Positions 1-11,607 of a stretch of DNA of 64,000 nucleotides are shown one piece after another. Positions within the stretch are counted from its first letter, which is position 1. Every line of letters starts with the position of its first letter. Position numbers and translations under genes: made by a program. A model generated the notes under the pieces. That model searched no databases and had not been told where the DNA came from. It saw only the letters and a program-made list of their open reading frames with translations. The DNA lies in NCBI RefSeq assembly GCF_024323335.1, contig NC_066581.1, forward strand, positions 428,934,136 to 428,998,135, given 5' to 3'. This stretch comes from Lathyrus oleraceus (lineage: Eukaryota > Streptophyta > Magnoliopsida > Fabales > Fabaceae).

Positions 1-1
1 G

Positions 2-1165
2 TTGTCAGGCAGTTTCTACCTCAGTGGTGAAGTGCTGTACAAGAGAAATTTTGATATGGTTTTGCTCAGATGCGTGGATAGACACGAAGCAAACCTATTG
101 ATGACTGAGGTCCATGAGGGTTCATTTGGTACTCATTCCAATGGACATGCCATGGCTAAGAAGATGTTGAGAGCAGGCTACTATTGGCTGACAATGGAGT
201 CTGACTGTTGCAAGTATGTGAAGAAATGTCACAAGTGTCAAATTTACGCGGATAAGATTCATATTCCTCCGACACTTCTGAATGTGATTTCATCACCATG
301 GCCCTTCTCTATGTGGGGAATTGACATGATCGGCATGATTGAGCCGAAAGCGTCCAACGGACATCGGTTTATTCTCGTAGCAATTGACTACTTCACCAAA
401 TGGGTTGAAGCCGCTTCGTACGCGAATGTGACCAGACAGGTGGTTGTGAAGTTTATCAAGAATCAGCTGATTTGCCGTTATGGTGTGCCAGAGAGGATCA
501 TTACTGATAATGGATCCAATCTGAATAATAAGATGATGGATGAGTTGTGCGCTGAATTCAAGATTGCACACCATAATTCCTCTCCTTACAGACCTAAGAT
601 GAATGGGGCTGTTGAAGCTGCTAACAAGAATATCAAGAGAATTATCCAGAAGATGACTGTCACGTACAAAGATTGGCATGAGATGCTGCCATTTGCTTTG
701 CATGGATATCGTACGTCCGTACGCACTTCAACAGGGGCAACCCCTTTCTCTCTTGTTTATGGCATGGAAGCCGTTCTCCCAGTAGAGGTGGAGATCCCAT
801 CAATGCGAGTCTTGATGGAAGCCAAGTTGACTGATGCTGAATGGATTCAGAGTCGTTACGACCAGTTGAATTTGATTGAAGAGAAGAGATTAACTGCCAT
901 GTGCCATGGTCAGTTATATCAGCAGAGAATGAAGAAAGCATTCGACAAGAAGGTCAAGCCTCGTGTGTTCCGAGAAGGTGACCTTGTGCTCAAGAAAGTT
1001 TTGTCTTTCGCGCCCGATTCCAGGGGCAAGTGGACTCCAAACTACGAGGGTCCATATGTTGTTAAGAGAGCCTTTTCAGGCGGAGCTTTGATGCTTACAA
1101 CAATGGATGGGGAGGATTTCACTCGTCCTGTGAATTCAGATGCAGTTAAGAGATACTTTGCCTAA
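2..1165 (+). CDS. Integrase end of the OGRE-1 polyprotein (5' truncated by the window)
   Basis: The 387 visible residues are the integrase part of a Ty3/gypsy pol; the reading frame enters from the left, so the first codon is not a start. Integrase inserts the reverse-transcribed element copy into host DNA. The zinc-binding HHCC module is visible (His in HEGSFGTH and SNGH, Cys pair in KKCHKC). The catalytic triad is visible as GIDM, TDNGSN and NGAVEAAN. A basic C-terminal part (KKVKPRVFREGDLVLKK) follows, with no chromodomain, as expected for Tat/Ogre. The frame is open to TAA at 1163-1165 and is directly followed by an A-rich run. The homologous parts of A (19680-21167) and C (58222-59357) contain stops. 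Confident as integrase; activity is unknown. Confidence 0.93.
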   Translation: MSGSFYLSGEVLYKRNFDMVLLRCVDRHEANLLMTEVHEGSFGTHSNGHAMAKKMLRAGYYWLTMESDCCKYVKKCHKCQIYADKIHIPPTLLNVISSPWPFSMWGIDMIGMIEPKASNGHRFILVAIDYFTKWVEAASYANVTRQVVVKFIKNQLICRYGVPERIITDNGSNLNNKMMDELCAEFKIAHHNSSPYRPKMNGAVEAANKNIKRIIQKMTVTYKDWHEMLPFALHGYRTSVRTSTGATPFSLVYGMEAVLPVEVEIPSMRVLMEAKLTDAEWIQSRYDQLNLIEEKRLTAMCHGQLYQQRMKKAFDKKVKPRVFREGDLVLKKVLSFAPDSRGKWTPNYEGPYVVKRAFSGGALMLTTMDGEDFTRPVNSDAVKRYFA

Positions 1166-1223
1166 AAAAAAAAAAAAAAGAAGTATATGCAAATGAAAAA
1201 AGAATGAAAAACAGAATAGCTCG

Positions 1224-1372
1224 CTAAGTTGAAAACTCGAAAGGGCGGCTTAGGCAAAAATGAGCGTCTCGGTGGAGAACCCGCAAGGGTAATCCAGGCA
1301 AAAATTAGAGACTTGAAAAAAGAGAATATTTGCATCCCGCTAGATTGAGTACTTCACTCTGGGGCAATCTAG
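1224..1372 (+). other. Three tandem hairpins after the OGRE-1 integrase stop
   Basis: Three units each close by a stem and are followed by AGGCAAAAATNAG. Unit 1 (1224-1253) has stem CTAAG/CTTAG around CTC-GAAA-GGG. Unit 2 (1273-1296) has TGGA/TCCA around ACCC-GCAA-GGGT. Unit 3 (1340-1372) has an 8 bp stem CTAGATTG/CAATCTAG. Units 1 and 2 end in GNRA-type tetraloops. The same three units occur at the same place in OGRE-A (19488-19658) and OGRE-C (58052-58201) on the minus strand, with loops and stems largely kept. The role is unknown; an RNA element of the genomic transcript is plausible. Confidence 0.65.
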
Positions 1373-3977
1373 GCAAAAATTAGGGATTTGGCAAGTAACT
1401 GCATCCTGACAAGACTTTCTGGTTCATCAGTCGTCATTTCGTCAGAAGACTCTCGATTCGTCGTCAACTGAAGCTTCGGATACATCGAGATTCAAATTGG
1501 TAGAGAAAGGATCATTATGTTCAATGTAGCCCTCTTCCAATATATATCACTGATTTCAAATTTGTACAGATCTATGGAGTCTTGCCATTTGCGGATTACC
1601 ATTCCATCAAATCAATTTGAGCTTTTTATCCAATTATTTGCACTCTTATTTGTTTCAATTCAACAAATGTTTTGCATGTTTTAAATTGATAAAATATCAT
1701 TGTTTTAAACAAATTTTTCAAAATTTTTGTTCCAAACAAAGTGAACATTCACAAGATTGAAAGGATACTCCAGAATATCTCAGTGCTCTCCCGAGGGTGG
1801 CATGATTCCCAACAGGTAAGACATTTGTTCATATCCCTGGTTTGGTGGTATTTTCTTTCTTCAGATCTTTGTTGGGGTGGTCCCCCAGTACAGTCACAAG
1901 TGATTTGTTGTTGAAGACTTCGTTTCTCCGGCAGCAGTTTTCCCCAGCATGGGTGTTTTTCTTATAGAAGTTTCGGCGGTTGGTGGTTTGTCAGCTTGGT
2001 GCCCCGTCACTTTCTCCAGTGGGTCTAACCCCCAGACTTTATTTGTCTCCTCGGCGCAGTCATGAGTATAACTGATTGATTGATACTCCCCTTGGAGTCG
2101 CGAGTAGAGCTGTCATTAATATCCCCACCAGGGTTGCAAGTGGAGTTGTTACCGCTTTTCCCCATGCAGTGTGCCAGCAAGATTTGTCTGTTTCCTCAGC
2201 ACGATCGCTTTCTTTTTGAAGATTCGGTAAGTCAGTGGTTTGATACCCGGTACTTTACCTTTTCCCCGGCGAAGTCGTCTGCGGGGTTGTTGCTATCTCT
2301 CCATCAGAGTTTTTCTCTTCAGCAGAGCAGGATTTATTTTCCTACTCGGTGGTTGTTTGGGTTGACGTCCCAGTATTGCAACCATCTTTTCCTCAGCATA
2401 GTCTGCAGAGTACTTGTTGTGATCAGTTTGCTGTATATTCTCCCAAGTGGAGTGGTTTGTTGCAGAATCTACTCGTTTGATCTGTCCTCCCTCAGTGGCT
2501 TGTTCCCAAGAGAGTAACCGACGGTTTTCCCCAATAGAGTTGCTTATGCAGTTAGATTCTATTTGGAGGATATCATTCTCCCTCAGTGGGTTGTTTCCCA
2601 GTGGAGTTGTGTGGAGTTGCTTCTACGGCAGTTTGTGCCTGTGCAACGCACCCTTTGTTTCTCAGTTAACACTGGGATCCCCTGCATATACTTTGGGACT
2701 TCTCTTGTTCCCCTACAGATTTATCTTGGTGGCTGTCCTGCCCGTTGTGACTTTCTGTACCCTGATTGGGTTGTTTCCTGATATCTATGATTCTCTGCTT
2801 CTTCAGCAGTACTCGCAGATCTTTGCTTTACAGCACGTAGATCTTCGCAGATTGGCTCTCCAGCTGGTTTTTCCCCTGGAAGTATAATACCGGACGTTTG
2901 GTTTCTGAACCTGTTTGTGTTAGAATTGTCTGTTTTGTCAGCATTCATCAAACATAAATCACGCATATTCATGCATATTCATAAAACATTCAGATATTCA
3001 TGTTGCATTTCTCGCCATATATCTTTTGTTTGTCGCGTCTCCTGCAACGGGTGATATAGATCTCTTTACAGATCTCCCCAAGCAGATGTCGGGTGTTATA
3101 AATCTCTCCATATAGAGTCAACCCCATAAGCAGAAAATGTCTGTCTTTCCTTCTGCAGTTCCCCACCAAGATATATCCTCGTGGATGACGGTTTTTTCCG
3201 TTTCCTCCCAACACATATATTGGGATGGATTTTCCTATTTGAGTTATATCCTCATTAGGACGTGTCTTGATTCAGTCTGTCTTTTCGGATTGTTCCCGAA
3301 TCGGCTTTTGTCAAATATCTTGTGCTTCCCAGTGGGTTGTTCCCCAGCGGAATGTTTTTGGGCCTCTGCCTACAAACCAGCAGTTGTAAGTCCTACTTTT
3401 CCTGGCTTTCTTAACAGAATTTGTGGTTATATACCTTTTATTCTCCAGCCAGAGTTTTTGGTTTTCTACCTACTACCCGGTAGTTGTAAATCCTATTTTC
3501 CTGCTCTTCAGCAGTTGGTGGTTTGTTATAAACCCTATTTTGGTTTCCCGTGCGGATTTGTGATTTGTTTTATCCCCATGCGGAGTTGTTGGTCTTCTAC
3601 CCCGTATTCGGTAGATGTAAACCCTAATTTTTGTGGCTATCTTCATTCAATATTTGATGATGATTTTCCTTTGCTTGTATAAGTTGCTCAGATCAGCACT
3701 TATATCCTCAGCAAGTCTTTTGTGGATAATTGCCGTATGCTAGCAATTTTATCCCCAGTGGGTCTTTTCACCGTATGCTAGTGATTTGTTCCCCGGATCA
3801 TTGGTTGTTTACCAGTGCATCCCCAGCAAGTCTTCTGTCGATAATTGCCGGATGCTTGCAATTTATCCTCAGCAGCTCGCCTTTCATTTACCCTTTTGTC
3901 GGTAATGTCTGTTGCTCCTTTTGATTCGTCATCATTATATACCTCTCCTGGTATCCCGATGCCTTTCTTTTCGGATC

Positions 3978-5200
3978 TTATCCTATAAACAACCTACAAC
4001 CCGGTTCAGGATAATTTTCCTTGCGAGTTTATTATTCACGTTTTGACGGCTATGAATGATATATCTCATGCGCTCTTTAGTTGGAATCCTTTGTTGATTT
4101 TCCCCAACTGAGCAAGATTCGTATTCTCTGTAGAATCGAATAGCCATCCTTTAACCAATTCGTGTTTTGGATGATGAGTGTTTTGGAACACAAACCAATT
4201 CACGATTTCGGTTTTTATCCTATAAACAACCTACAACCCGGTTCAGGATAATTTCCCTTTCGAGTATATTATTCACGTTTTGACGGCTATGAATGATATA
4301 TCTCATGCGTTCTTTAGTTGGAATCCTTTGTTGATTTCCCCCAACTGAGCAAGATTCATTCTTTGTAGAATCGAATAGCCATCCTTTAACCAATTCGTGT
4401 TTTGGATGATGAGTGCTTTGGAACACAAACCAATTCACGTTTTCGGATCTTATCCTATAAACAACCCAGTAACCGGTTCAGGATAATTTTCCTTTCGAGT
4501 ATATTATTCACGTTTTGACGGCTATGAATAATATGTCTCATGCGCTCTTTGGTTGGAGTCCTTTGTTGATCTTCCCCTGTCGAGTAAGATTCGCATTCCT
4601 TGTGGAATTGAATATCCCTCCTATAAACAAGTCTGCTGTTCTAGCTTTCTTCAGGATGATGAGTGTTTTGGAACACAAACCAATTCACGATTTCGGATCT
4701 TATCCTATAAACAACCTACAACCCGGTTCAGGATAATCTTCCTTTGTGAGTATTCTATCCACGTTCTGACGGTAATGGATATTATATATCGTTCACTCTT
4801 GGGTCAATCTTTTGTTGTTTTCCCCTCAGAGTAAGATTCATTTTCTTTATGGAATTGAATATCCATCCTATAAACAAGTCTGCTGTTCTAGCTTTCTTCA
4901 GGGTGATGAGTGTTTTGGAACACAAACCAATTCACGATTTCGGATCTTATCCTATAAACAACCTACAACCCGGTTCAGGATAACTTTCCATGCGAGTATA
5001 TTATTCACGTTTTGACGGCTATGAATAATATATCTCATGCACTCTCTTGTCGAACACTTTGTTTGTTTCCCCAACTGAGTAAGATTTGCATTCTTTACAG
5101 AATCAAATGTCCATCCTATAAACAAGTTTGCTTTCGCTCACTTCAGGATGATGAGTGTTTTGGAACACACACCAATTCACGTCTTTGGTCGGTCACCTGT
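3978..5200 (+). repeat. Tandem repeat, about five units of 235-250 bp, in the OGRE-1 3' UTR
   Basis: Unit starts, taken at TTATCCTATAAACAAC, are near 3978, 4215, 4450, 4700 and 4947, giving periods of 237, 235, 250 and 247. Each unit contains ACAACCCGGTTCAGGATAA (variant in unit 3), a stretch ATTATTCACGTTTTGACGG (variant in unit 4), and TGTTTTGGAACACAAACCAA. The start of each unit forms a 7 bp inverted repeat, TTATCCT with AGGATAA. Units 3 to 5 share an internal variant (CTATAAACAAGTCTGCTG) absent from units 1 and 2. OGRE-A and OGRE-C do not carry a comparable array. Confidence 0.85.
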
Positions 5201-5689
5201 TACATACCTACAACCCGGTATCCTTGGTGTTCCTTCCTGAGTTTGTTACCCTTGTCCGGTAACACCTCATTTTGCTTGTTACTTCCCCAGTGGAACTTTT
5301 TGTTGCTTCTCCCCAGGAGTCAGCTTATGTCTCTCCAATGGATTTATTTTCCATTGGGAATTCTTTTCCCAGTGTGAGTCCTTCACTCCCCAGTGAGTTC
5401 TCCAATCTTTTTTCCGTATTCCCTAATCAGAGTCGTGTTTTGTTCACGTTATGTCAGTTTTATCTTCCCCAGTTTGGAGTCGTGTCTTGTTCACACATTT
5501 CTTTTTCTTTTATTATCCCCATAGAGTCTTGTCGGAGTCTCTGTTCCTGGTGAGTATATCACTCCGATGGATCATCTTTTCTTCTGTGTGAATCATATTC
5601 CCCATAGAATTTGTGTCTTTTGCATGCATACATCTGCATCATGAGGTCTCTTAGGGACCAAAATTTGTCTCATTACTGTTACTTAAGCC

Positions 5690-5761
5690 CATTCTACCGC
5701 GTCGAGATGAAGATTTCTAAACTTCACTTCTCCGGCTAGAATGACCTTAAATAGGGGCATC
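5690..5761 (+). other. Conserved stem-loop and polypurine tract before the OGRE-1 3' LTR
   Basis: ATAGGGGCATC at 5751-5761 abuts the LTR start TGTAAGACC and is the likely plus-strand primer (polypurine tract). Just upstream, CATTCTACC (5690-5698) can pair with GGCTAGAATG (5734-5743) with one bulged C, and GAAG/CTTC can pair inside. The same arrangement is present in OGRE-A (16637-16707) and OGRE-C (49601-49671). Confidence 0.7.
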
Positions 5762-8700
5762 TGTAAGACCCCAATTTTGGGCCCTAAGATCCCTCATGGC
5801 CCATATCATTCATATCATGGCCTCAAGGATCATTGCATGCCTTAGCTTCCCTCCTAGTGGGTAGGTTGCCTTGTGGGTTGTTTCTTGATCACCAAGCATA
5901 CTTTGCATTTGTATATCTTTGCTTTCATATGTTTGTCTTCCAAAAAAGTACAAAAATATTGTCAGTCTAACCTTGTTGATTTCAGATGAAGCAATTAGGT
6001 CAAAGTCAGTCAACAGTCAGTCAAAGCAATGGATGGTGGCCATTCTTGCAGAATTTGGGCACCATGATCAATAATCAAGAGTTCATACAACTTGGGACAT
6101 CATTTGAAGTCAAGGTCTCAAGGAATTAGGGTTTGGAATTCATCAGAAGTGGTCCAATCATCCAAAACCCTAGAAAAGTCAAACTTGGTCAACTGTGGAT
6201 TTAATCAAGGATTTGATGGATAGAATTGATTTGAAGGAGCTCATTCATGCTTGTATAAGCCTCATCTATCATGTTCAACCTCATCATGGAAGAAAATCAA
6301 GCCAATCAGAAAATTTCCAGAAATAGCAAGTGGACCTGTAATTTCAACTGCCAAAAATGGAAACTTCTTGATCTTAAACTTACATCATGATACAGGCTTC
6401 AAATGAATTTTTTCCCAACATGAAAGTTGAATATCTTGTCTTCCCATTTTCAAAAAGTCCAAGAACTCTCAAATCCCATGTGTGGTTGTCAAGATATGAT
6501 CAATTCATTTTCAGAAATTTGTGAACTTCAAAGAGCCATATCTCTCAAACCATAAGGCCAAATTTGGTGGGGTTTTTTCCTACAAACCACATTTTTCCTC
6601 CTCTTTCCAAAAATATAAATTTCATTCATCAAAACCTTGCCAATCAAAATGGCATTTTTTGACCTTTTCCTTTTAAAATCAAAGTTTGACCAAACTTTGA
6701 CTTTTTGAATTAAGACTTTTTTTCATCATTTTGCCAATTGAGATTGCTTTCATATCATGTTTGAAACTTGCTCCAATCTCAAAATCATGTCCATACCACC
6801 ATTTTACTATAATTTTGGCAAAGGTGCATAATTGGCAAAATGTACAAAATGACTTCATTAACACAAGGCAAAGCTAGCAATTCATGTACAAACAGCAAAC
6901 AGCATTAGCAAAGTTACTTGCAGCCTATTTTCAAGGCCCATTCGTGGCACCTACACCTCCATTCACCCACTTATGCAGAAATTAGCAAATTGCAAATCAC
7001 CTCATTAAACAAAAACCAACTTACCACTTGATTAAGGGATGTTAAACAGACCCTTATAAGCAATATTTCTGCTCATTTTCAACCCTAGTTTTTGCAGCAG
7101 CCATCACAGAAAATACACTTCCTCTCATTCTTGCAATTTGGCTCGAGTTGGATTTCTGCCCAAAAGTTCCACAAAACCTTGAGCACCCTTGGTTCCTCCA
7201 TGCTCCAAACAACATTTGGAAGCTTAATCAACCTCCATTCCCTTACTGTAAAGCCATTTCTCACTCTGTTTTTTTCATCAAGCTCAACAATGGCAGATCA
7301 TAGTGTGTGGATTTCCAAGCATCAATGAGCTAAAGTCATCCAACCATTCATCATTTCCAAGCATTTGAAGCACCTGTTCGAGCTTATAACCACCAGAACA
7401 ACACTGCATCTCCATTTCTTAAAAATCAAGTAAGCATTCGAATTCAATCATTTGCCTTGCTTTGCTATGTTTCTGAAAGGCCTTTCCATGCTCGTTCCAT
7501 TGCAACTTGAATCGTTTGAAATGGTCAACTATATCATAAGAAATCTGGATTTACATTTGTATGCATGAACTTGTTTTGCTCGATTCTTGGTTGTGGTTGC
7601 GTTTTAATGATTATGCGTGATGGATTTGTGCTGCCTGGTGTTTACTGAAGCTATTGACATGTTTGTTTGTTGTTTCTGGGATTTTTGTTCTTGGTCGATT
7701 TTGCTTGATGATGATGAATGTATACTGCTATTCTGAAACCTTATGAACATGCCCAGAAAATCCATGTGAAATATGTTGTATGCTGTTGTTTGGTTGCTGT
7801 TTGAACATTAATGCCATGCTGTTACCATACTATTGAAATATCGATTGATGATGAAACATGATGATGATGAATGTATGTTGTTGTTTCTAAAACCATGGAA
7901 CTCTGCCCAGAATTATTTCCTATGATTATGATTGTTTTGTTGTTGGTTAATGTTGCATGAGAATAGTGTGTCATGGCCCTGTTGGATTATTGATGATGTT
8001 TATTCTTGGTTGTTCATGGTTAATGGTTGAACATGGAGATGATGAGTATCCTGTTAAAACCCTAGTTTGTTCCAGTTTGTTTTCCCAGAATCATGCCTGC
8101 TGTTGTTGCTTGTATTTGCATGAACATATTGTTACTGCTGTGCTGTTGGCCATGCTGTAGATTGATGATGAGTTTTGATGAAAACGTTAATGCCCTGCTG
8201 TTCATGAATCCTGTCATATTTGCCCGAAATCCTGTTGCATACATACATATGTGTTGGACACTATTGTTGTTGGTGACTGTAGGATGCTTGGTCGAATTTT
8301 GTTTATGATGTTGATTACATGAATGCATTTTGCTGCTGTTAAACTCCAAGTTTCTAAAACCCTAGCAGCATTTTTCCAGAAAAACAAATGTGATTGGCTG
8401 TTGTTGTTGTTTTGCTGCGTGCTGTACTGTTCCATTGAGGAACTACCAATCACAACATTTCATTTGGTCTGCATGAAACGCAGAGTTTTGTTTAATGAAA
8501 GGGATATTTACTCAATTGCCATTGTTGACCACATGTTGACCTTGTTGCCATGTTATGTGCTTCATGTTTCATCAATTATTCATCCAACTTCCACAATTAA
8601 TTTCTTTCTCAATTTTCATCCAAAAATCCTGAAATTTTTCCCATCATGTTCATGATTGAGTCTAGTATTTGATTATGAATTTTAATAAATTTTTCATTGG

Positions 8701-9948
8701 TTGGATTTTTATTGATAATTGGTTTTCCAACATGCATGCTCAAATGATATCTCTTGCCATTCCTTTTGTGAAATACTCATGTTGTATCCAATGAGCTTGA
8801 AATTTTTTGTGGTGAAACTAGACACATTGAACTTTGTTTCCATATAGAGTTTATGCATTTCTCATTTGTGGTTTGCTAGTTGTGAATTTTTGAAGTAGGG
8901 TGTGGCAATTTGTGTCACACCAATGATATGCAAATGTATGATTTTTGTTCACATGTCTCCTGGCCTCCAAATGACCCCAAATTTTGCATGAATCATCTAT
9001 CACATGTCTAGTTTGTGTATGAATTTTCTTGGAATTAATCATGCTGTTTTCCATTTGATTGTGAATTTTCTTCCCTGCCTAGTCAATGGTTGACTTTATG
9101 TGATACATGTTGCCAAATCTTTTGTGAAATTCTCAAATCATATTGTATGACCATGAAATTTCATATGTGATAACTAGACATCTTGAGCTTTGCATTGGTG
9201 TTAATCTCATCCATTTCTCATCTGTTTTCAAATTGATATGATTTTTTGAAGTTGACCCATGCTTGTTGACTTTCATTATGCTTACTTGAATTTGGTTTGA
9301 CTTCATGATTTTACTTGACTGCCTTCCTCTCATCCAAATGCCATGAAATTTGACATGTCTACCATGATAGATGTTAGGTTTGAATGTGATTTTTTTCATA
9401 ATTTTTGAGATTGTTTGAGTTGACTTTTGAAAGAGGTCTTGCTGTTGACCTATTTGTGCTCTTTCTTGCCATGCTTTGCACTCTTTTGCATATGAAATGA
9501 CATTGATGCATGATTTGAGTTTGAATCCAATTGAGGTTACTTCTAAAATGTTTGAACATGAATTGGGTTGACTTTCCTTTGCTGTTTGACTTTTTTCTTT
9601 CACCTTTGACCCTAGGCTAGTCCTAGTGGTCTTTTGAGCTTACAATTGAGCTATTGTTTCAGGTTAAGCCCCAATGCCTCAAAGACCATTCAAATTTGTT
9701 TGAGTTGAATTATATATTGTGCTAACCTTTGTTTTGTAGGTGTGACTCACATACTTGAGTCTTTGTGCCTTGCACAATTGGTCCCTCTATGGTTGACTAT
9801 TGGTTCATTTTCTTTTGATTTTGATTGTTGACTTGTTTACTAATGAGTTTAACTTTTTCAGGTACACTTTAGTTGCTTTAATTGCTTGCTTTGCTTTTTA
9901 GCATTTGCTTTTGAGGTATAATTACTTCTTCTTCATGTAGTCTGGAGA

Positions 9949-9970
9949 CCCGGTCTGTTATTTGACCGGG
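9949..9970 (+). other. Perfect 7 bp hairpin in the OGRE-1 LTR
   Basis: CCCGGTC at 9949-9955 is the exact inverse of GACCGGG at 9964-9970, with an 8 nt T-rich loop. It is a GC-rich island in an AT-rich LTR. It could fold in RNA, but nothing shows whether the LTR transcript begins before or after it. Confidence 0.6.
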
Positions 9971-10540
9971 CAAACTGTCTGAAGTCCTCCTTAAGAGGCA
10001 ATGCCTGTGTGTGTTTAAATTTGTCCTAAGCAGGAAAAGTCCTCATTTGAGGCAATTAGTGGAAGGTAGGGATAAGCAATCTATCCCCCACTATTCAGTG
10101 TGTCCTCTCTTTGCTCCCATTTCATGGTTGAAGCATTGAGATAAATACCCAAGATCTAATCGAGTCAATAATATGGAGAGAGTTCCTACTTTCTGAACTC
10201 CCACACTTTCTTATATGCTCTCTCTGATCTGAGATAGAAGCAATGAGGCACACCCCTCATCTCCTTTTCATCTGCTTCACCTTAGCCTCTCAATGGCAAG
10301 GTTAAGAGCGACTTTTTACCTATTACAGTGGACTTTCAAAGTCAAACCCTCTTGTGTGAGCCCCCCATGGTTTGGCTATAGAGTGTGCTGTTTGATATTC
10401 ATTGATTGATTGGTTGCTTCATGTGCACTTGTTTGCCTGTATGTTATGCATCTATCATCATCATCAATTGTCATTAGTGCATGATCATCTCATTTGCTTT
10501 TGTGATGCTATCATTGTTACTTGCCCATTGAGGACAATTG

Positions 10541-11010
10541 TAAGTCCATCTCTTTTGGCATTTGCTCTTATGATATGGAAGGATAGAGTGCAAGACCTCC
10601 TTGGTCACTCATATCTCCTGTCATTGCTTTGTGTGTATGTGAGGATACAGTTATAAGTCCCTGCAAGTTGGCATCTGTTTTCCTGTGATCATAAGTTGAT
10701 TTGTTTGATTGTATGAGAAATTGCAATTGTAAGTCCCTGCAAGTTGGCTTTTGCTTTCTCATCATCTCATGTTGCATAGTTCTTGTATGTGAGGATCCTT
10801 GTAAGTCCCTGCTATGTGGCATTGGTATTCCTATGATCATATGTGTGGGGTTAACCTAAGTCCAGACAGATTGGCAGTTGACTTCCACATTTCATATCCC
10901 ATTTCTTGTTTTCTTCTGTGGAGATTAGTGTAAGTCCATTGAGTGGCCTCTGATATCCCATTCTGTTTTAGGAGATTGGTATAAGACCATTGATTGGCAT
11001 CCGGTATCCG
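10541..11010 (+). repeat. Array of degenerate GTAAGTCC...GGCAT units in the OGRE-1 LTR
   Basis: A loose unit, roughly GTAAGTCCCTGCAAGTTGGCAT followed by T/C-rich DNA, recurs near 10541, 10652, 10731, 10801, 10856, 10931 and 10981 at 50-110 bp spacing. Weaker relatives appear near 9990 and 10025. Units are too diverged for a simple satellite; only the AAGTCC and GGC cores are well kept. Confidence 0.6.
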
Positions 11011-11607
11011 CTTTTCTCTTGCTTTGTTTGTTTGTTATTATTAATTGCATTCCAAAGGACACACTTGAATCATCTCCCATATGATCTCAAGAAGTGAACC
11101 TTCTAAGAAGTTTTACTATCCATCCTCATCCATTCATCATTCATTATGTCCTAGACTTTTCACACTATACCTTTTAAACTTGACATAAGTGTTGTGCAAA
11201 CTTCTTCATGTTTTTCTAACTAAAAACCTGGACCCCAAGTCCTTGACTTTTTTTTCAAAACTTCATTTTCATAATACTTCTTTGAATCAATCCTAATCAT
11301 ACTTTGACCTCATTTTCATAAACACAATCAATTAACTTCACTCATTCACTTGTTTTGGCTTTGTCCATTAATCTTTTCATGCATTAGCCATAGGCTTCAA
11401 TTATCATTGTGGTTGATGTAAATCTTGCCTATCCTTAGTGAGTCGACAGTAAGACTTCCGTACTGAAAACAGGGTTAACCCCTCTAGTGCGTCGAAGCTA
11501 TCCTCACATGGTGGATGTTGTTCTTGGTCGAGTGTTCTCCCATTGATAATGAAAAGCCTCAGTGCTTGTGTTTAAAACTGAATCCACCAACTTTTGGAAA
11601 TCTTTTA

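Larger units (their letters stand above)
1166..5761 (+). other. OGRE-1 3' untranslated tract between integrase and LTR
   Basis: These 4.6 kb hold no believable coding sequence; the open frames here are short and unlike any Ogre protein. In order I see an A run after the stop, three tandem hairpins (1224-1372), an AT-rich stretch (1480-1760), a long T/C-rich stretch studded with short variants of CCCCAGTGG (about 1850-3950), a 235-250 bp tandem repeat (3978-5200), and a block before the polypurine tract that is conserved in all Ogre copies of the window. A long untranslated tract here is usual for Ogre elements. Confidence 0.8.

Noticed and set aside
2080..3682. Long open frames on the plus strand (up to 181 codons) in the OGRE-1 3' UTR
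   Set aside because: They are T/C-rich, give hydrophobic low-complexity translations, overlap one another in different frames and resemble no Ogre or host protein. The tract is non-coding in related copies.
3978..5200. CRISPR-like or satellite array
   Set aside because: Units are 235-250 bp with no short repeat/unique spacer pattern and lie inside an Ogre 3' UTR; it is a small tandem array in a eukaryotic element.
8062..8655. Several overlapping frames of 70-110 codons on both strands in the OGRE-1 LTR
   Set aside because: They overlap on both strands without recognisable domains; the region is plain LTR sequence.
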